From: Comamonadaceae bacterium
GTDB taxonomy: Bacteria > Pseudomonadota > Gammaproteobacteria > Burkholderiales > Burkholderiaceae_C
NCBI GenBank assembly: GCA_008080595.1
Contig: VIKI01000049.1
Location: forward strand, 1-46,039
Length of the DNA stretch: 46,039 nucleotides
Direction of reading: 5' to 3'
Notes under the pieces: generated by a model
Databases searched by the model: none
Told to the model about the DNA's origin: nothing
The model's input: only the letters and a program-made list of their open reading frames with translations
Translations under genes and position numbers: made by a program
Shown here: piece after piece, positions 16,811 to 26,792 of the stretch
Layout of the letters: every line of letters starts with the position of its first letter
Position numbering within the stretch: position 1 is the first letter of the stretch

Positions 16811-18675
16811 AAACCCAAAAACTCACCATGACCCAGGCGCTGGTGCGCCACCTGGCCGCGCTGCGGGTGGAGATGAACGACGGCAGTGTGCAACCCTATT
16901 GCGCCGGTGTGTTCTCGATCTTTGGCCACGGCAATGTGGCTGGCCTGGGCGAAGCGCTGTGGGCCAACCGGGCCGCGCTGCCGACCCACCGCGCCCACAA
17001 CGAGCAAGCCATGGCCCATGCAGCCATAGCCTACAGCAAGGCGCAGTTTCGCCAGCGCATCATGACTGTGACCACCAGCATTGGCCCCGGGGCCACCAAC
17101 CTGGTGACCGCTGCCGCGCTGGCCCATGTGAACCGCCTGCCGGTGCTGCTGCTGCCGGGTGACACCTTCACCTCACGTGCGCCCGACCCGGTGCTGCAAC
17201 AGCTGGAGAGCTTTTCGCAAGGCGACCTGAGCGTCAACGATGCCTTCAGGCCTGTGACACGCTACTTTGACCGCATCACCGCGCCGGAACAAATCCTCAG
17301 CGCCTTGCCGCGTGCCGTTTCCATCATGACCGACCCGGCGAACTGTGGCCCGGTGTGCCTGGCCTTGCCGCAAGACGTGCAGACCCAGGCCTTTGACTGC
17401 CCGGAAGATTTTCTGCACCCGGGGCTGATCCACTTTCGCCGCCCGCCTGCGGATGCCTATGAGCTGGCCTGCGCCGCCGCCACGCTGCGCAGTGCCAAGC
17501 AGCCACTGATCGTGGCTGGCGGCGGCGTGTTGTACAGCCAGGCCTGGGAGGCCCTGCGGGCCTTTGCCGAGACCCACGGCATTCCGGTGGCCGAATCGCA
17601 GGCGGGCAAGAGCAGCCTGCCCTGGGATCACCCGCTGAACCTGGGCGCGGTCGGTGTCACCGGCTCACCCGCTGCCAACGCGCTGGCCGCAGAGGCCGAT
17701 GTGGTGCTGGCCGTAGGTACGCGCTTGCAAGACTTCACCACCGGTTCCCACAGCCTGTTCGCCAAGGCCCAGTTGCTGAGTCTGAACGTGCAGCCTGTCG
17801 ATGCCAGCAAGTGGCACAGCACCGCCTTGGTGGCCGATGCCCGCGTCGGTTTGGGGCAGCTCAGCGCTGCGCTGGCTAACTGGCGTGCCGAGGCCAGCTG
17901 GACAGCCCGTGCCCAAACCCAGGCCGCCACCTGGGTGAGCCGTGTCACTGAGTTGACCACCGCCGTGCCCAAAGACGTGCTGCCCTACGACGCAGAAGTC
18001 ATCGGTGCGGTGCGCGACTCGCTCAACGATGCCGGTGGCGACAGCGGCACACATGACGTGGCGGTATGCGCCGCAGGCACGCTGCCGGCCGAGTTACACA
18101 AGCTCTGGCGCGCTTCTTTGCCGGGCAACTACCATATGGAATACGGCTACTCCTGCATGGGCTACGAGATTGCCGGGGGCCTGGGCGTGAAGATGGCGCG
18201 ACCCGAGCAAGAAGTGATCGTCATGGTCGGCGACGGCTCCTACATGATGATGAATTCAGAGATTGCCACCTCGGTCATGCTGGGCCAAAAGCTCATCATC
18301 GTGGTGCTGGACAACCGGGGTTACGGCTGCATCCAGCGCCTGCAATTGGCCTCAGGCAGCCCACGCTTCAACAACCTGTTGGACGACTGCGTGCCCGAGG
18401 GTGGCAGCCGCTCCACCATTGACTTCGCCATGCACGCCCGCAGCCTGGGTGCCGATGCGGTGCATGTGAGCGACGTGGCTGAACTTAAAACCGCCATGGC
18501 CCGTGCCCGTGCGGCAACCGGCACGCAGGTGCTGGTGATTGACACCACCCACACCCGCACCACCGATGACGGCGGCTGCTGGTGGGAGGTGGCCATCCCA
18601 GAAGTGTCCGAGCGCAGCGAGGTGAACGCGGCCCATGCCCGCTACCTGGCGGCCAAACAAGATCAACGCCCTTAA
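16807..18675 (+). CDS. iolD: 3D-trihydroxycyclohexane-1,2-dione acylhydrolase (ThDP-dependent)
   Basis: This 622-residue enzyme opens the inositol ring by hydrolysing trihydroxycyclohexane-1,2-dione to 5-deoxyglucuronate. It has three ThDP-enzyme domains: the N-terminal Pyr domain with the catalytic Glu in THRAHNEQAMAHAA near 60-72, a central domain, and a PP domain with the ThDP motif that begins VGDGSYMMMNSEIATS near 473 and ends at the Asn of VVLDN. TTSIGPGATNLVTAAALAH is a typical IolD segment. Its ATG overlaps the iolC stop (ATGA at 16807-16810), so the two are translationally coupled. Confidence 0.95.
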   Translation: MKTQKLTMTQALVRHLAALRVEMNDGSVQPYCAGVFSIFGHGNVAGLGEALWANRAALPTHRAHNEQAMAHAAIAYSKAQFRQRIMTVTTSIGPGATNLVTAAALAHVNRLPVLLLPGDTFTSRAPDPVLQQLESFSQGDLSVNDAFRPVTRYFDRITAPEQILSALPRAVSIMTDPANCGPVCLALPQDVQTQAFDCPEDFLHPGLIHFRRPPADAYELACAAATLRSAKQPLIVAGGGVLYSQAWEALRAFAETHGIPVAESQAGKSSLPWDHPLNLGAVGVTGSPAANALAAEADVVLAVGTRLQDFTTGSHSLFAKAQLLSLNVQPVDASKWHSTALVADARVGLGQLSAALANWRAEASWTARAQTQAATWVSRVTELTTAVPKDVLPYDAEVIGAVRDSLNDAGGDSGTHDVAVCAAGTLPAELHKLWRASLPGNYHMEYGYSCMGYEIAGGLGVKMARPEQEVIVMVGDGSYMMMNSEIATSVMLGQKLIIVVLDNRGYGCIQRLQLASGSPRFNNLLDDCVPEGGSRSTIDFAMHARSLGADAVHVSDVAELKTAMARARAATGTQVLVIDTTHTRTTDDGGCWWEVAIPEVSERSEVNAAHARYLAAKQDQRP

Positions 18676-18700
18676 ACCCCTTCAAGAAAGAACTTTTGTC

Positions 18701-19627
18701 ATGACCTGGAACGTACAAATCGGCATCAATCCCCTGTCCTGGATGAACGACGACCTGCCCTCACTGGGCGGCGAAACCCCTCTGGAAACCGCCTTGAAAG
18801 AAGGCAAGGAAATTGGCTACGCCGGCTTTGAGCTGGGCAACAAATTCCCCAAAGACGGCCCCGGCCTGAAAGCCAAGCTGGACGAATTTGGCCTGGCCTG
18901 CGTGTCGGGCTGGTACTCGGGCTTTCTGGCCGAACTCGAGCTGGGTCAAACTAACGAGCAAGCCGTGGCAGCCGAGGTGGAACGCTGCAAGGCGCACATG
19001 AGCAAGCTGCAATACAACGGTGTCAAAGTGGTGGTGTACGGCGAATGCGCAGGCACGGTGCAAGGCCAGATCAACACCCCGGTGTCCAAGCGCCCGCACT
19101 TTGCCAGCGAGGCTTTGTGGCAGGCCTACGCCGAACGCCTGAACGCCTTTGGCGAACACCTGATCACCACCTACGGCATCCAACTGGCCTACCACCACCA
19201 CATGGGCGCGTATGTGGAATCCCCCGCCGATGTGGACAAGCTCATGGCGCTGACCGACCCTGCCAAAGTCTTCCTGCTGTTTGACACCGGCCACGCCTAC
19301 TTTGGCGGTGCGTCCGACCCGGTGGCCTTGCTGCAAAAACACGTTAAGCGCGTAGTGCATGTGCATTGCAAAGACGTGCGCAGTTCGGTGATCGCCCAGG
19401 CCCGCAACGACGGCTGGAGCTTTTTGAACGGTGTGATCAACGGCACCTTCACCGTGCCCGGCGACGGCAGCATTAACTACGCTGCCGCACTCAAGGTGCT
19501 TCGTGATGCAGGCTACGAGGGCTGGCTGGTGGTAGAAGCCGAGCAAGACCCCGCCGTGGCCCCGAGCTACCAATACGCCAAGAAGGGTTTTGACACCCTG
19601 AGCGCCCTGGTCAAGAGCCTGGGTTAA
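18701..19627 (+). CDS. iolE: 2-Keto-myo-inositol dehydratase (myo-inosose-2 dehydratase)
   Basis: The protein of 308 residues is a xylose-isomerase-like TIM barrel that removes water from 2-keto-myo-inositol to give the dione used by IolD. The family opening is clear (IGINPLSWMNDDLPSLGGETP), as are YHHHMGAYVE near 165-174, LLFDTGHAYFGG with metal-binding Asp/His near 190-200, and VHVHCKDVR. ATG 18701 has AAGAAAG upstream and lies 25 bases after iolD; the longer open frame overlaps iolD and is not used. iolB begins 5 bases after its stop. Confidence 0.93.
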   Translation: MTWNVQIGINPLSWMNDDLPSLGGETPLETALKEGKEIGYAGFELGNKFPKDGPGLKAKLDEFGLACVSGWYSGFLAELELGQTNEQAVAAEVERCKAHMSKLQYNGVKVVVYGECAGTVQGQINTPVSKRPHFASEALWQAYAERLNAFGEHLITTYGIQLAYHHHMGAYVESPADVDKLMALTDPAKVFLLFDTGHAYFGGASDPVALLQKHVKRVVHVHCKDVRSSVIAQARNDGWSFLNGVINGTFTVPGDGSINYAAALKVLRDAGYEGWLVVEAEQDPAVAPSYQYAKKGFDTLSALVKSLG

Positions 19628-19632
19628 GCGCC

Positions 19633-20369
19633 ATGGTCAGCCCTTTACTGGTCAAGGCCGCGCCGAGTGGCCGCGAGATTGTCAACGTCACCCCCGAGCG
19701 TGCAGGCTGGACGCATGTCGGCTTTCGCGCGCTGCGCCTGGAAGCCAATGCTACGGAAACAGTAGCTACTGGCGCACGAGAACTCTGCCTGGTGGTGCTC
19801 ACCGGCACGGTCGATGTGACGGTGGACGGCATCACCTACGCCCAGCTCGGTCAGCGTAAGAGCGTGTTTGAAGAACGCTCCCCGGCTGCCGTGTACGTGC
19901 CTGCGGGCAAAGAGGTGACGCTGCGTGCGGTGGTCGATGCCGAAGTGGCCCTGTGCACCGCCCCCAGCGACGACAAGGCCCGCGCCGTGCGTGTCATCGA
20001 CCCGGCCAGCATGCGCCGCAGCGTGCGCGGCCACGGGGCAAACACCCGCTATGTGTGCGACATCCTGCCGCACGACGACCCCACCGCTGCCCACCTGCTG
20101 GTGGTGGAGGTGCTCACCCCGGCCAGTACTACCACCGCTTGAACCCGCCGCAAGGTTTTGCCTTTCAGCGCGTCTACACCGACGACCGCAGCCTGGACGA
20201 AGCCTGCGCCGTCGAAAACCACGACGTGGTGATGGTCCCGCGCGGCTACCACCCGGTGGTGGCCCCACACGGCTACGACCTGTACTACCTGAATGTAATG
20301 GCTGGGCCCAACCGTTTCTGGGTCTTCAAGAATGACCCGGCACATGAGTGGATGCTGAAAGCGGGGTGA
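19633..20369 (+). pseudogene. iolB: 5-Deoxyglucuronate isomerase gene with internal deletion and frameshift
   Basis: IolB converts 5-deoxyglucuronate to 5-dehydro-2-deoxygluconate, between IolD and IolC. The first part (frame of 19633) is normal up to LLVVEVLTP near 20124; the rest (QYYHRLNPPQGFAFQRVYTDD to the end at 20369) continues in another frame. In intact IolB about 25 residues lie between these blocks, including the metal-binding HKHD motif, so roughly 70-75 bases (not a multiple of 3) are missing around 20120-20130. The remaining length of 737 bases fits this. The encoded protein would stop at 20142 and lack the active site. Without another IolB the pathway would be blocked at this step. 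Bases 19750-19776 look derived from the interspersed repeat. Confidence 0.88.
19750..19776 (+). repeat. Interspersed repeat-like segment inside iolB, copy D
   Basis: GCTAC, a 7-base spacer, AGTAGCT and then GGCGCA follow the same plan as copies A to C. It reads in frame as ATETVATGA within iolB. Confidence 0.4.
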
Positions 20370-20400
20370 ATGGGTTCGGCAGGTTTTTTATATGAGAAAC

Positions 20401-20446
20401 TAGCCTGTAGCGCAAGTGTTTCTTGCGCAAACAGCTATCAAATATG
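20401..20446 (-). repeat. Interspersed repeat, copy B, with hairpin
   Basis: On the minus strand it shares the 16-base core ATAGCTGTTTGCGCAA (20438-20423) with copy A, then continues with GCGCTACAGGCTA, matching the second part of copy A. GCGCAAG and CTTGCGC (20410-20428) form a perfect 7-bp stem with a 5-base loop. It stands 32 bases after the iolB remnant and may end the inositol transcript. Confidence 0.7.
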
Positions 20447-20620
20447 CAGCATAGTGAGTTACTTGCCTTTGTCAGGCTGACTTGACCCAAAGCCGCAAAC
20501 CGCGGACTTCTGCGACGGTTTCATGACATCAGTCTTGCACGCCAGATGTGTTCTGTCGCACGCGCCGCAGATACTTGATCTGCGCTGTCCCAACCGCTCC
20601 CCGCGCAAAAACAGCCGTGT

Positions 20621-20737
20621 TTATGTTTTGGCCATGCGGGGTTTGCAGTCAAAACAAAAGAAAAACAAGGCTGTCAGATAGCGTTTGTAGGACCCTTTGC
20701 TGCGCAGTTTGTGCTGGCCGCATTGGATGCAACTCAT
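20621..20737 (-). CDS. Candidate 38-residue zinc-ribbon protein
   Basis: This short frame starts at ATG 20737 with AGGAG about 6 bases upstream, the best ribosome binding site in this stretch. The product has two CxxC pairs (C3, C6 and C28, C31) around a basic segment (KLRSKGSYKRY) and a phenylalanine cluster, as in a minimal zinc ribbon such as those at the N terminus of some transposases. An upstream ATG at 20839 extends the frame but lacks a binding site. I do not recognise the family. It stands alone in a gene-poor stretch, so it may be a real small protein or the remnant of a mobile gene. Confidence 0.45.
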   Translation of the reverse strand: MSCIQCGQHKLRSKGSYKRYLTALFFFCFDCKPRMAKT

Positions 20738-21222
20738 GGTTTCTCCTGAGCTACTCATCCCCTGAAAGGGTGAGCCGTTTTGTTTGGCCGTGTAGCGCAA
20801 GCCATTGGGAGAAATCTGGGTTGTTGCAGTGTTGGGCATGAAGAGTCCGGCATCGTGTTGAAGGATTCAATCATGCGGTGACTGCGTTTCATTTTTGTGA
20901 CGGGAATGGCCTTGAGCCCTGTGACAAGCACATGACCCGTCAGCATCTAAGTATTCAGATGTGTTTTGGCCTCTGGCGCTGATCAATCAAGCGTCAGAAG
21001 CATGTTGGGAAGTTTGCTACACGGAAGCTGGGAGCTTGAGTCCTGCCCGCCAGAGAATAGAACAAGGGCGGTAGTATGCATGGCCGTGATGGTAGAGCAA
21101 GACCCTTCATCCAAGCTGGCCTCTCTACTATTTCAAGGACAAAATCGCTAGGATAACGACTCTCTCGATGGCCATGACCAGAAGCCCGGCACCAGGAATC
21201 AACCCACCCACAAGGAGGCCTC
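20738..21222. other. Gene-poor stretch
   Basis: No frame here has a plausible start and codon pattern. A strong AGGAGG-like site immediately precedes the chemoreceptor start at 21223. I see no tRNA, repeat copy or clear promoter. Confidence 0.5.
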
Positions 21223-22824
21223 ATGACATTCACCAATCTGAATATTCGCGTCAAGATCCTGCTCGGATTTGCCCTGATCATCGTTGTCAGCCTGTTCATA
21301 GCGCTGTATGCCAGTCTGAAGCTCAACAGCATCGGCAATGACGTTCAGGTGCTGACCAAAGAACGCCTGGTCAAGGTGGTTGAGACCAAGGTGCTCATGG
21401 ACAATCTCAGCTACGCGGCCCGAACCATACGCAACATGGCACTGACCAATGATGCAGCTGAAAAAGCCGCCGAGAAGCAGCACATTGAACAACTCAGTGC
21501 CCAAAACGGCAAGGTGTTCAAATCGCTGGAAGCCAGCAACACAACCGGGCGTGACCGTGAATTGTTTCAGGCTGCAGCGCAGGCCCGGCTGGACTACCTG
21601 CCCCATCTTAAAAAGGTCATGGCCATGGCCCAGACCGATGACCGCGAGGCCACCACACAGCTCCTGAAGGGTGAAGGCGACCGCGCCATGAACGAATACT
21701 TCAAAAAGCTGGGGGCGCTGATCGATTACCAGGCGGAACAAGCCCAACGCGATGCCGAAAAAACCCAGCAGCAAGCGATTCTGGCCAGCGAAATCATGTT
21801 TGCAGTGGCCATCATTGCCGCTGGCCTCGCTGTCGTGATTGGATTGGCGGTCACCCGTTCGATCACAGGCCCCATTCATAAAGCCGTGCAGGTGGCACAA
21901 GCGGTGGCTGCGGGCAACTTGACCAGCCACATTGACACCCAGCGTACCGACGAAGTGGGGCAGTTGCTGACGGCCCTCAAAACCATGAATGACAATCTGC
22001 GCCAGATGGTCGACACCGTGCGGCGAGACAGCGACACGATTGCCACCGGGGCCACTCAGGTGGCCGCAGGCAGTCGGGATTTGTCGCAACGCACCGAAAC
22101 TCAAGCCTCCAGTCTGGAGCAAACCGCTGCATCACTGGAGCAACTGACCAGCACGGTGGCCCAAAGCACCGAAACCGCTCGCCAAGCGAACCAGATGGCC
22201 CAACAGGCTGCCGATGCCGCACAGCACGGGGGTGATGTTGTGGGGCATGTGATCAGCACCATGAACGACATCACCCAGTCAAGCCACAAAATGTCTGAAA
22301 TCATCAGTGTGATTGACGGCATTGCTTTTCAGACCAACATCCTGGCCCTGAACGCGGCGGTGGAGGCCGCGCGCGCCGGAGAACAAGGACGCGGATTTGC
22401 GGTGGTGGCCTCTGAAGTGCGCGCCCTGGCCGGGCGCAGCGCTGCGGCTGCCAAAGAGATCAAAGCCTTGATTCAAAACAGCATTGAGCGGGTGGAAAGC
22501 GGCAGCCATTTGGTGGAAGACGCGGGCAAATCCATGGAAAACATCGTCACCCAGGTGCAGCACGTCAGCAGCCTGATCAATGAACTCAGCAATGCGTCTT
22601 CTGAGCAAACCGACGGCATTCGGCAAATCAACATGGCCGTCTCGCAAATGGATGCGATGACACAGCAAAACGCCGCACTGGTGGAAGAGTCTTCAGCTGC
22701 AGCTGACAGCCTGAAAAACCAGGCCGTCGAGTTGGCCAACACGGTGGCGGTGTTCAAGGTCGGAGATACCTCCGAGCTGCTCAAACGTCCGTCAACCAAC
22801 ACGCAGCTGCACCTGCCTGCCTGA
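21223..22824 (+). CDS. Methyl-accepting chemotaxis protein (4HB type)
   Basis: This 533-residue inner-membrane receptor has TM1 at about 9-29, a periplasmic four-helix bundle to about 188 (ligand unknown), TM2 about 190-212, HAMP to about 265 and a long cytoplasmic coiled coil with the kinase-contact tip [20 protein letters not shown] near 380. It relays ligand binding to CheA/CheW. AAGGAGGCC precedes ATG 21223. No CheR-binding pentapeptide is seen at the C terminus (ends LHLPA). It converges on another receptor gene 70 bases away. Confidence 0.93.
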   Translation: MTFTNLNIRVKILLGFALIIVVSLFIALYASLKLNSIGNDVQVLTKERLVKVVETKVLMDNLSYAARTIRNMALTNDAAEKAAEKQHIEQLSAQNGKVFKSLEASNTTGRDRELFQAAAQARLDYLPHLKKVMAMAQTDDREATTQLLKGEGDRAMNEYFKKLGALIDYQAEQAQRDAEKTQQQAILASEIMFAVAIIAAGLAVVIGLAVTRSITGPIHKAVQVAQAVAAGNLTSHIDTQRTDEVGQLLTALKTMNDNLRQMVDTVRRDSDTIATGATQVAAGSRDLSQRTETQASSLEQTAASLEQLTSTVAQSTETARQANQMAQQAADAAQHGGDVVGHVISTMNDITQSSHKMSEIISVIDGIAFQTNILALNAAVEAARAGEQGRGFAVVASEVRALAGRSAAAAKEIKALIQNSIERVESGSHLVEDAGKSMENIVTQVQHVSSLINELSNASSEQTDGIRQINMAVSQMDAMTQQNAALVEESSAAADSLKNQAVELANTVAVFKVGDTSELLKRPSTNTQLHLPA

Positions 22825-22894
22825 TCAACCAACCCGATACCCCATCGCTGCCGAAATGACTTCAACCTTGGCTTGCGTTGATGACATCGTCAAA

Positions 22895-24448
22895 CTAAAC
22901 GTGTGAGTCTTCAACCCGAAAACGGTTGACCAGCCCACCCAGGCGCTCGGTTTGCATCGTCAGGCTTTGTGCGGCAGCGGAAACCTCCTCGACCAGAGCT
23001 GCGTTTTGCTGGGTGGTGTCACCGATGTTGCGCACCGACTCATTCACTTGCCGAATGCTGTCGGTCTGATGACTGGAGGCACTGGAGATTTCACCAATCA
23101 GCTGACGCACGCTGGAGACGCCATCAATGAGTTCCTGCATCGTGCTGCCCAGACCGCTGACCAGGCGGGCCCCGTCGTCCACCCGCGTCACCGAATCGCT
23201 GATAAGTGTACGCACCTCGCTGGCGGCACTGGTCACCCGCTGGGCCAGGGCGCGTACTTCACTGGCCACCACCGCAAAACCACGGCCTTGCTCGCCAGCT
23301 CGTGCCGCCTCTACGGCGGCATTCAGCGCCAGGATGTTGGTCTGAAACGCAATGCCGTCAATCACCCCAATGATGTCGGCGATGCGCTTGGACGAATCAC
23401 TGATCAGCTTCATGGTGTTCACCACCTGCCCCATGGCCTGCCCACCCTGCTCGGCAATGCTGGCGGTGTGCCCAGCCACATCGCTGACGGTATTGGCGTG
23501 GGTCGAATTGCTGGCCACCATCTCGGTCAGTTCGGTCAGGGTTGCCGAGGTTTCCTCCAGCGAGGCCGCAGTTGACTCGGTTCGGTTGGATAAATCCAGA
23601 TTGCCGCTGCTGATTTCGCCGGATGCGGCGTTGATGGCGCGACTGCTCTCATTCACTTCCTGCACCATGGTGGACAGTTGTACCGTCATGGTTTGCAAGG
23701 CACGCAGCAACTGGGCCGCTTCATCATTGCCGCTGGCCTCAATGTGCACCGACAAATCCCCTTGGGCCACGCGTTCAGCCAAAGCCGCAGCGGTTTGGAG
23801 GGGGCGCGTGACAGAACGGGTCAGCATGACCGCAAACAGTGCCCCACCCAGTGCCACCAGAAACAGCAGCACCGCCAGCAAGGTGGCCCGCTGGTCATTT
23901 TTTTGGGTGATGGCATCCGCATGGCTGGCTGCATTTTTGCGCTGCAAGTCAGCCAATGCGTCCAGCTCGCCCGCCCAGCTCACCTGCAGCGGCGCAAACC
24001 GCCCGGTCAACACCTTGGCGGCCTCCTCGCCAGCGAAAGCCATGGCCAGTTTGACCGCCTCGTCGACCACCGGTTCGGCTTGCTGGCGCAAGGCACTGGC
24101 TTTGTCCAGCAGCTCACGCTCGCGCGGATCAAGTGGTAATGCGGCAAAAGACTTCTCGCTGTCTTTGAGAGTTTGCAGGGCTTTGCGATAAACCTCGACC
24201 TCAGTGTTGACTTGACCGCCATCACTTTGCAAACCCGCATTGCGAATGGCAGACACCAGCCGCAACTGAGCCTCTTTCATGGCGAACACGGTGTCGATGC
24301 GGGTCTGGGCCGCCTGGGCCGACTCGCGGATGTCCGCCTGCCCTTGCCGCCCCTGCAACGCCGCCACGGTGAAGGCGGCGATGGAGGCCACAATGACGAC
24401 CCCAAAGCCGATCGCCAGTCGGCTCCCTATGTTGAGTTTGTCCAACAT
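22895..24448 (-). CDS. Methyl-accepting chemotaxis protein paired with a Cache protein
   Basis: The 517-residue receptor has TM1 about 10-32, a helical periplasmic domain of about 150 residues, TM2 about 188-210, HAMP and a standard signalling domain with the conserved [24 protein letters not shown] tip region. Its start is 18 bases after the stop of the small periplasmic Cache protein gene (24467-24919), so the two form an operon. A plausible role is a receptor that reads a ligand through a separate periplasmic sensor, although its own four-helix domain could also bind ligand. The C terminus ends in a basic stretch without NWxxF. Confidence 0.92.
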   Translation of the reverse strand: MLDKLNIGSRLAIGFGVVIVASIAAFTVAALQGRQGQADIRESAQAAQTRIDTVFAMKEAQLRLVSAIRNAGLQSDGGQVNTEVEVYRKALQTLKDSEKSFAALPLDPRERELLDKASALRQQAEPVVDEAVKLAMAFAGEEAAKVLTGRFAPLQVSWAGELDALADLQRKNAASHADAITQKNDQRATLLAVLLFLVALGGALFAVMLTRSVTRPLQTAAALAERVAQGDLSVHIEASGNDEAAQLLRALQTMTVQLSTMVQEVNESSRAINAASGEISSGNLDLSNRTESTAASLEETSATLTELTEMVASNSTHANTVSDVAGHTASIAEQGGQAMGQVVNTMKLISDSSKRIADIIGVIDGIAFQTNILALNAAVEAARAGEQGRGFAVVASEVRALAQRVTSAASEVRTLISDSVTRVDDGARLVSGLGSTMQELIDGVSSVRQLIGEISSASSHQTDSIRQVNESVRNIGDTTQQNAALVEEVSAAAQSLTMQTERLGGLVNRFRVEDSHV

Positions 24449-24466
24449 GGTGGTGGCCAGGTTGCC

Positions 24467-24919
24467 CTACTGCTTGGTGATCGCTACGCCGACATAGCCA
24501 TCAAAGCCCACGCCTTTCTTCACAAACATCGAGCGCATTTCAAGTTTTTTGGTTTCTGGGTTGACAAACTGGTAATCCACCCAGCCTTCGCCCTTGGTGG
24601 CCGTGGCCATAAATTCCTTGACATAGGCCTTGCCCGAAGGGTCTTTGGCCTCCAAAGTGTTTTTGCCCACCAGTTTTTCATTGAGGGAGCTGGCCAACAC
24701 CACGCCTTTAAAGTCATTGACAATGACATTCATGCTCTTGACCTTCCACTCGGGGTTGCCGTTGATGTCTTTGACGGCTTGCTCTACCCCGACTTTTTTG
24801 ATATGGGCAATGGCGGTATTGACCTGCGCAATGGCCTCATCCTTGGTGGCGGCCCAGCTGGACACCACACAGGCGGCGGCCAGGGCAAAACCGATCATCG
24901 AGCGTGTCACGATATTCAT
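24467..24919 (-). CDS. Periplasmic single-Cache domain protein
   Basis: This 150-residue protein starts at ATG 24919 with AAGGAG upstream. Residues 1-24 are a signal peptide (FALAAACVVSSWAA). The rest is a single Cache domain: MNVIVNDFKGVVLASS, NEKLVGKNTLEAKDPSGK, GWVDYQFVNPETKK, then a GYVGVAI end. Cache domains bind small ligands in the periplasm, and they are usually part of a receptor; here the domain is a free secreted protein encoded directly upstream of a chemoreceptor. It may present its ligand to that receptor (inference). Confidence 0.85.
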   Translation of the reverse strand: MNIVTRSMIGFALAAACVVSSWAATKDEAIAQVNTAIAHIKKVGVEQAVKDINGNPEWKVKSMNVIVNDFKGVVLASSLNEKLVGKNTLEAKDPSGKAYVKEFMATATKGEGWVDYQFVNPETKKLEMRSMFVKKGVGFDGYVGVAITKQ

Positions 24920-25061
24920 GAAATTTCTCCTTTGGGGTGCAATGATGGAAAAGGTCACGAAAATATTATGAGCACATACCTCAAGCTTGGTGATAGGTGT
25001 TTACGAGAAAAAAGGCGCAAATAGATGCCGCTCAAAGGATATTTGCTGAATCCTTGATTTT

Positions 25062-25107
25062 TGTCAGAAAAATTGTGCCACCCTGACAGATCCCTAAATT
25101 TGTGTCA
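25062..25107. promoter_or_regulatory. TGTCAG/CTGACA motif cluster upstream of the Cache-MCP operon
   Basis: TGTCAG (25062-25067), CTGACA (25083-25088) and TGTCA (25103-25107) form nested inverted repeats, 143 bases or more upstream of the Cache gene start. A similar cluster stands before the Aer gene. Its role is unknown. Confidence 0.3.
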
Positions 25108-25142
25108 ATTGCGGTGTGCCGCCAACTGACCACGGTGAAGAC

Positions 25143-26792
25143 TCAGGCGCTCAGCAGCAGATGGCTTGGGCCGGGCTGCTTGCCCTGGCGGCGTAATTCC
25201 ACGGCATCGGGAACGTGAAAACCGCTGTCGCCTTGCAGGCGAAACACTTCCACAGTGGAAGTCATCACCTCAGCCTGACCTTGCACGGAAGAAGCCGCAG
25301 CCGCAATTTGCTCGACCAGCGCGGCGTTTTGCTGGGTGATGGACTCCATCTGCGCCACCGCGATATTGACCTGTGAAATGGCCAACAGTTGTTCTTGGGA
25401 AGAAAGGCTGACCTCGGAGATCAGTTGATTGACTTTTTGCACCGCAGCCAGGGATTCCCCCATGGTTTTACTGGCCGAATCGGTTTGCAGGTAGCCGGTT
25501 TCGATTTTGCGGGCGGAATCGTCGATGAGTTGCTTGATTTCGCGTGCCGCCAGCGAGGTGCGTTGCGACAGCGTGCGCACCTCGCTGGCCACCACAGCAA
25601 AGCCACGGCCTTGCTCACCTGCGCGAGCTGCTTCCACCGCAGCGTTGAGAGCCAGAATGTTGGTCTGGAACGCGATGCTGTCAATGACTGCCGTAATGTC
25701 TGAAATGCGATGGGAGGACTCACGCACCTCCTGCATGGTCTTGACCACCAGGTTCACCGCATCGCTGCCGCGTTGGGTGACCTGCGCTGCCCCGTCAGCC
25801 AGCTTGGAGGCGCTTTCTGCCGAATCGGCGCTGTGCTTGACGCTGCCGGTGATTTCTTCGATCGAGGCGGCCGTTTCTTGCAGACTGCTGGCCTGGTCTT
25901 CCGTGCGCTGGGACAAGTCGAGGTTGCCGGCGGCAATTTCGCTGGTGGCACTGCTCATCTGGATCGACTGGGTGCGGGCATCGCGCACCACGGCTTGCAG
26001 GTTCACGGTCAGTTGGTACAGCGCCACGGCCAGTTCGCCCATTTCGTCACTGCGAGTCAAATCCAGGCGCTGGGTCAGGTCACCGGCAGCCATGCGGTTG
26101 GCAAAGTTGCCCAGTTCATGCAACGGTGTCAGACAAGCTTTGCGCAAGGAATAACTCGCCCCCGCCACCGTTGCCAGCGCCAGAGCGGTGCCCGCCAGGC
26201 CAAACACCAGTTGACCCGATGCCAGCAAACCGCCTGCACCCAGCAGCAACAGTGCGGCCACGCTCAAGCTGAGATTGATGCGGCCAGACAGGCGCATGGT
26301 GAAAGCCTCTTTGAGCCAGCCTGCCGGAGTGTGGCGCACCACGCGTCCGCGCTGCAGGGTATGCACCAGCTGGCCACGTTGCGTTTCCTGGCGCATGGTG
26401 GCATACAGTGCCTCAGCCGCCTGGATATGGGCCCGACTGGCTTCGGTGCGCACCGACATGTAGCCCACCGGTGTCTTGCCATCCATCAGCGGGGTCACAT
26501 TGGCCATCACCCAGTAGTAGCTACCGTCCTTGCGCCGGTTTTTCACGGCGGCTGACCAGGGGTTGCCCTGCGAGATGGTTTGCCACATGTCGCGAAAAGC
26601 TTCTTCGGGCATGTCCGGGTGGCGGATCAGGTTGTGCGGCTGACCCAGCAACTCTTCGCGACTGTAGCCGCTGACGGCGATGAACATCGGGTTGCAATAC
26701 AGGATACGCCCTTTGAGGTCGGTGGTCGAGACCAGGGTTTCACCATGGGGGTAGGAAAATTCTTGCTGAGTAACGGGGAGATTTTTGCGCAT
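25143..26792 (-). CDS. aer: Aer-type aerotaxis/energy-taxis receptor
   Basis: The 549-residue protein lacks a periplasmic domain. Residues 1-115 are a PAS domain very like that of E. coli Aer, which binds [60 protein letters not shown] hydrophobic anchor follows at about 172-215, then HAMP and an MCP signalling domain with the [15 protein letters not shown] tip. It senses redox or oxygen state from the cytoplasmic side and steers swimming. The C terminus lacks a CheR pentapeptide. It lies just upstream of the Cache-MCP operon on the same strand but is separated by 223 bases. Confidence 0.92.
   Translation of the reverse strand: MRKNLPVTQQEFSYPHGETLVSTTDLKGRILYCNPMFIAVSGYSREELLGQPHNLIRHPDMPEEAFRDMWQTISQGNPWSAAVKNRRKDGSYYWVMANVTPLMDGKTPVGYMSVRTEASRAHIQAAEALYATMRQETQRGQLVHTLQRGRVVRHTPAGWLKEAFTMRLSGRINLSLSVAALLLLGAGGLLASGQLVFGLAGTALALATVAGASYSLRKACLTPLHELGNFANRMAAGDLTQRLDLTRSDEMGELAVALYQLTVNLQAVVRDARTQSIQMSSATSEIAAGNLDLSQRTEDQASSLQETAASIEEITGSVKHSADSAESASKLADGAAQVTQRGSDAVNLVVKTMQEVRESSHRISDITAVIDSIAFQTNILALNAAVEAARAGEQGRGFAVVASEVRTLSQRTSLAAREIKQLIDDSARKIETGYLQTDSASKTMGESLAAVQKVNQLISEVSLSSQEQLLAISQVNIAVAQMESITQQNAALVEQIAAAASSVQGQAEVMTSTVEVFRLQGDSGFHVPDAVELRRQGKQPGPSHLLLSA

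Noticed and set aside
21130-21165. Possible sigma-28 flagellar promoter before the MCP at 21223
   Set aside because: TCAAG and GCTAGGATAA only loosely resemble TAAA-N15-GCCGATAA; too weak to report.
25071-25100. TGGCAC-like sequence on the minus strand before the Cache gene as a sigma-54 promoter
   Set aside because: TGGCAC is present but no TTGC follows at the required 5-base spacing.
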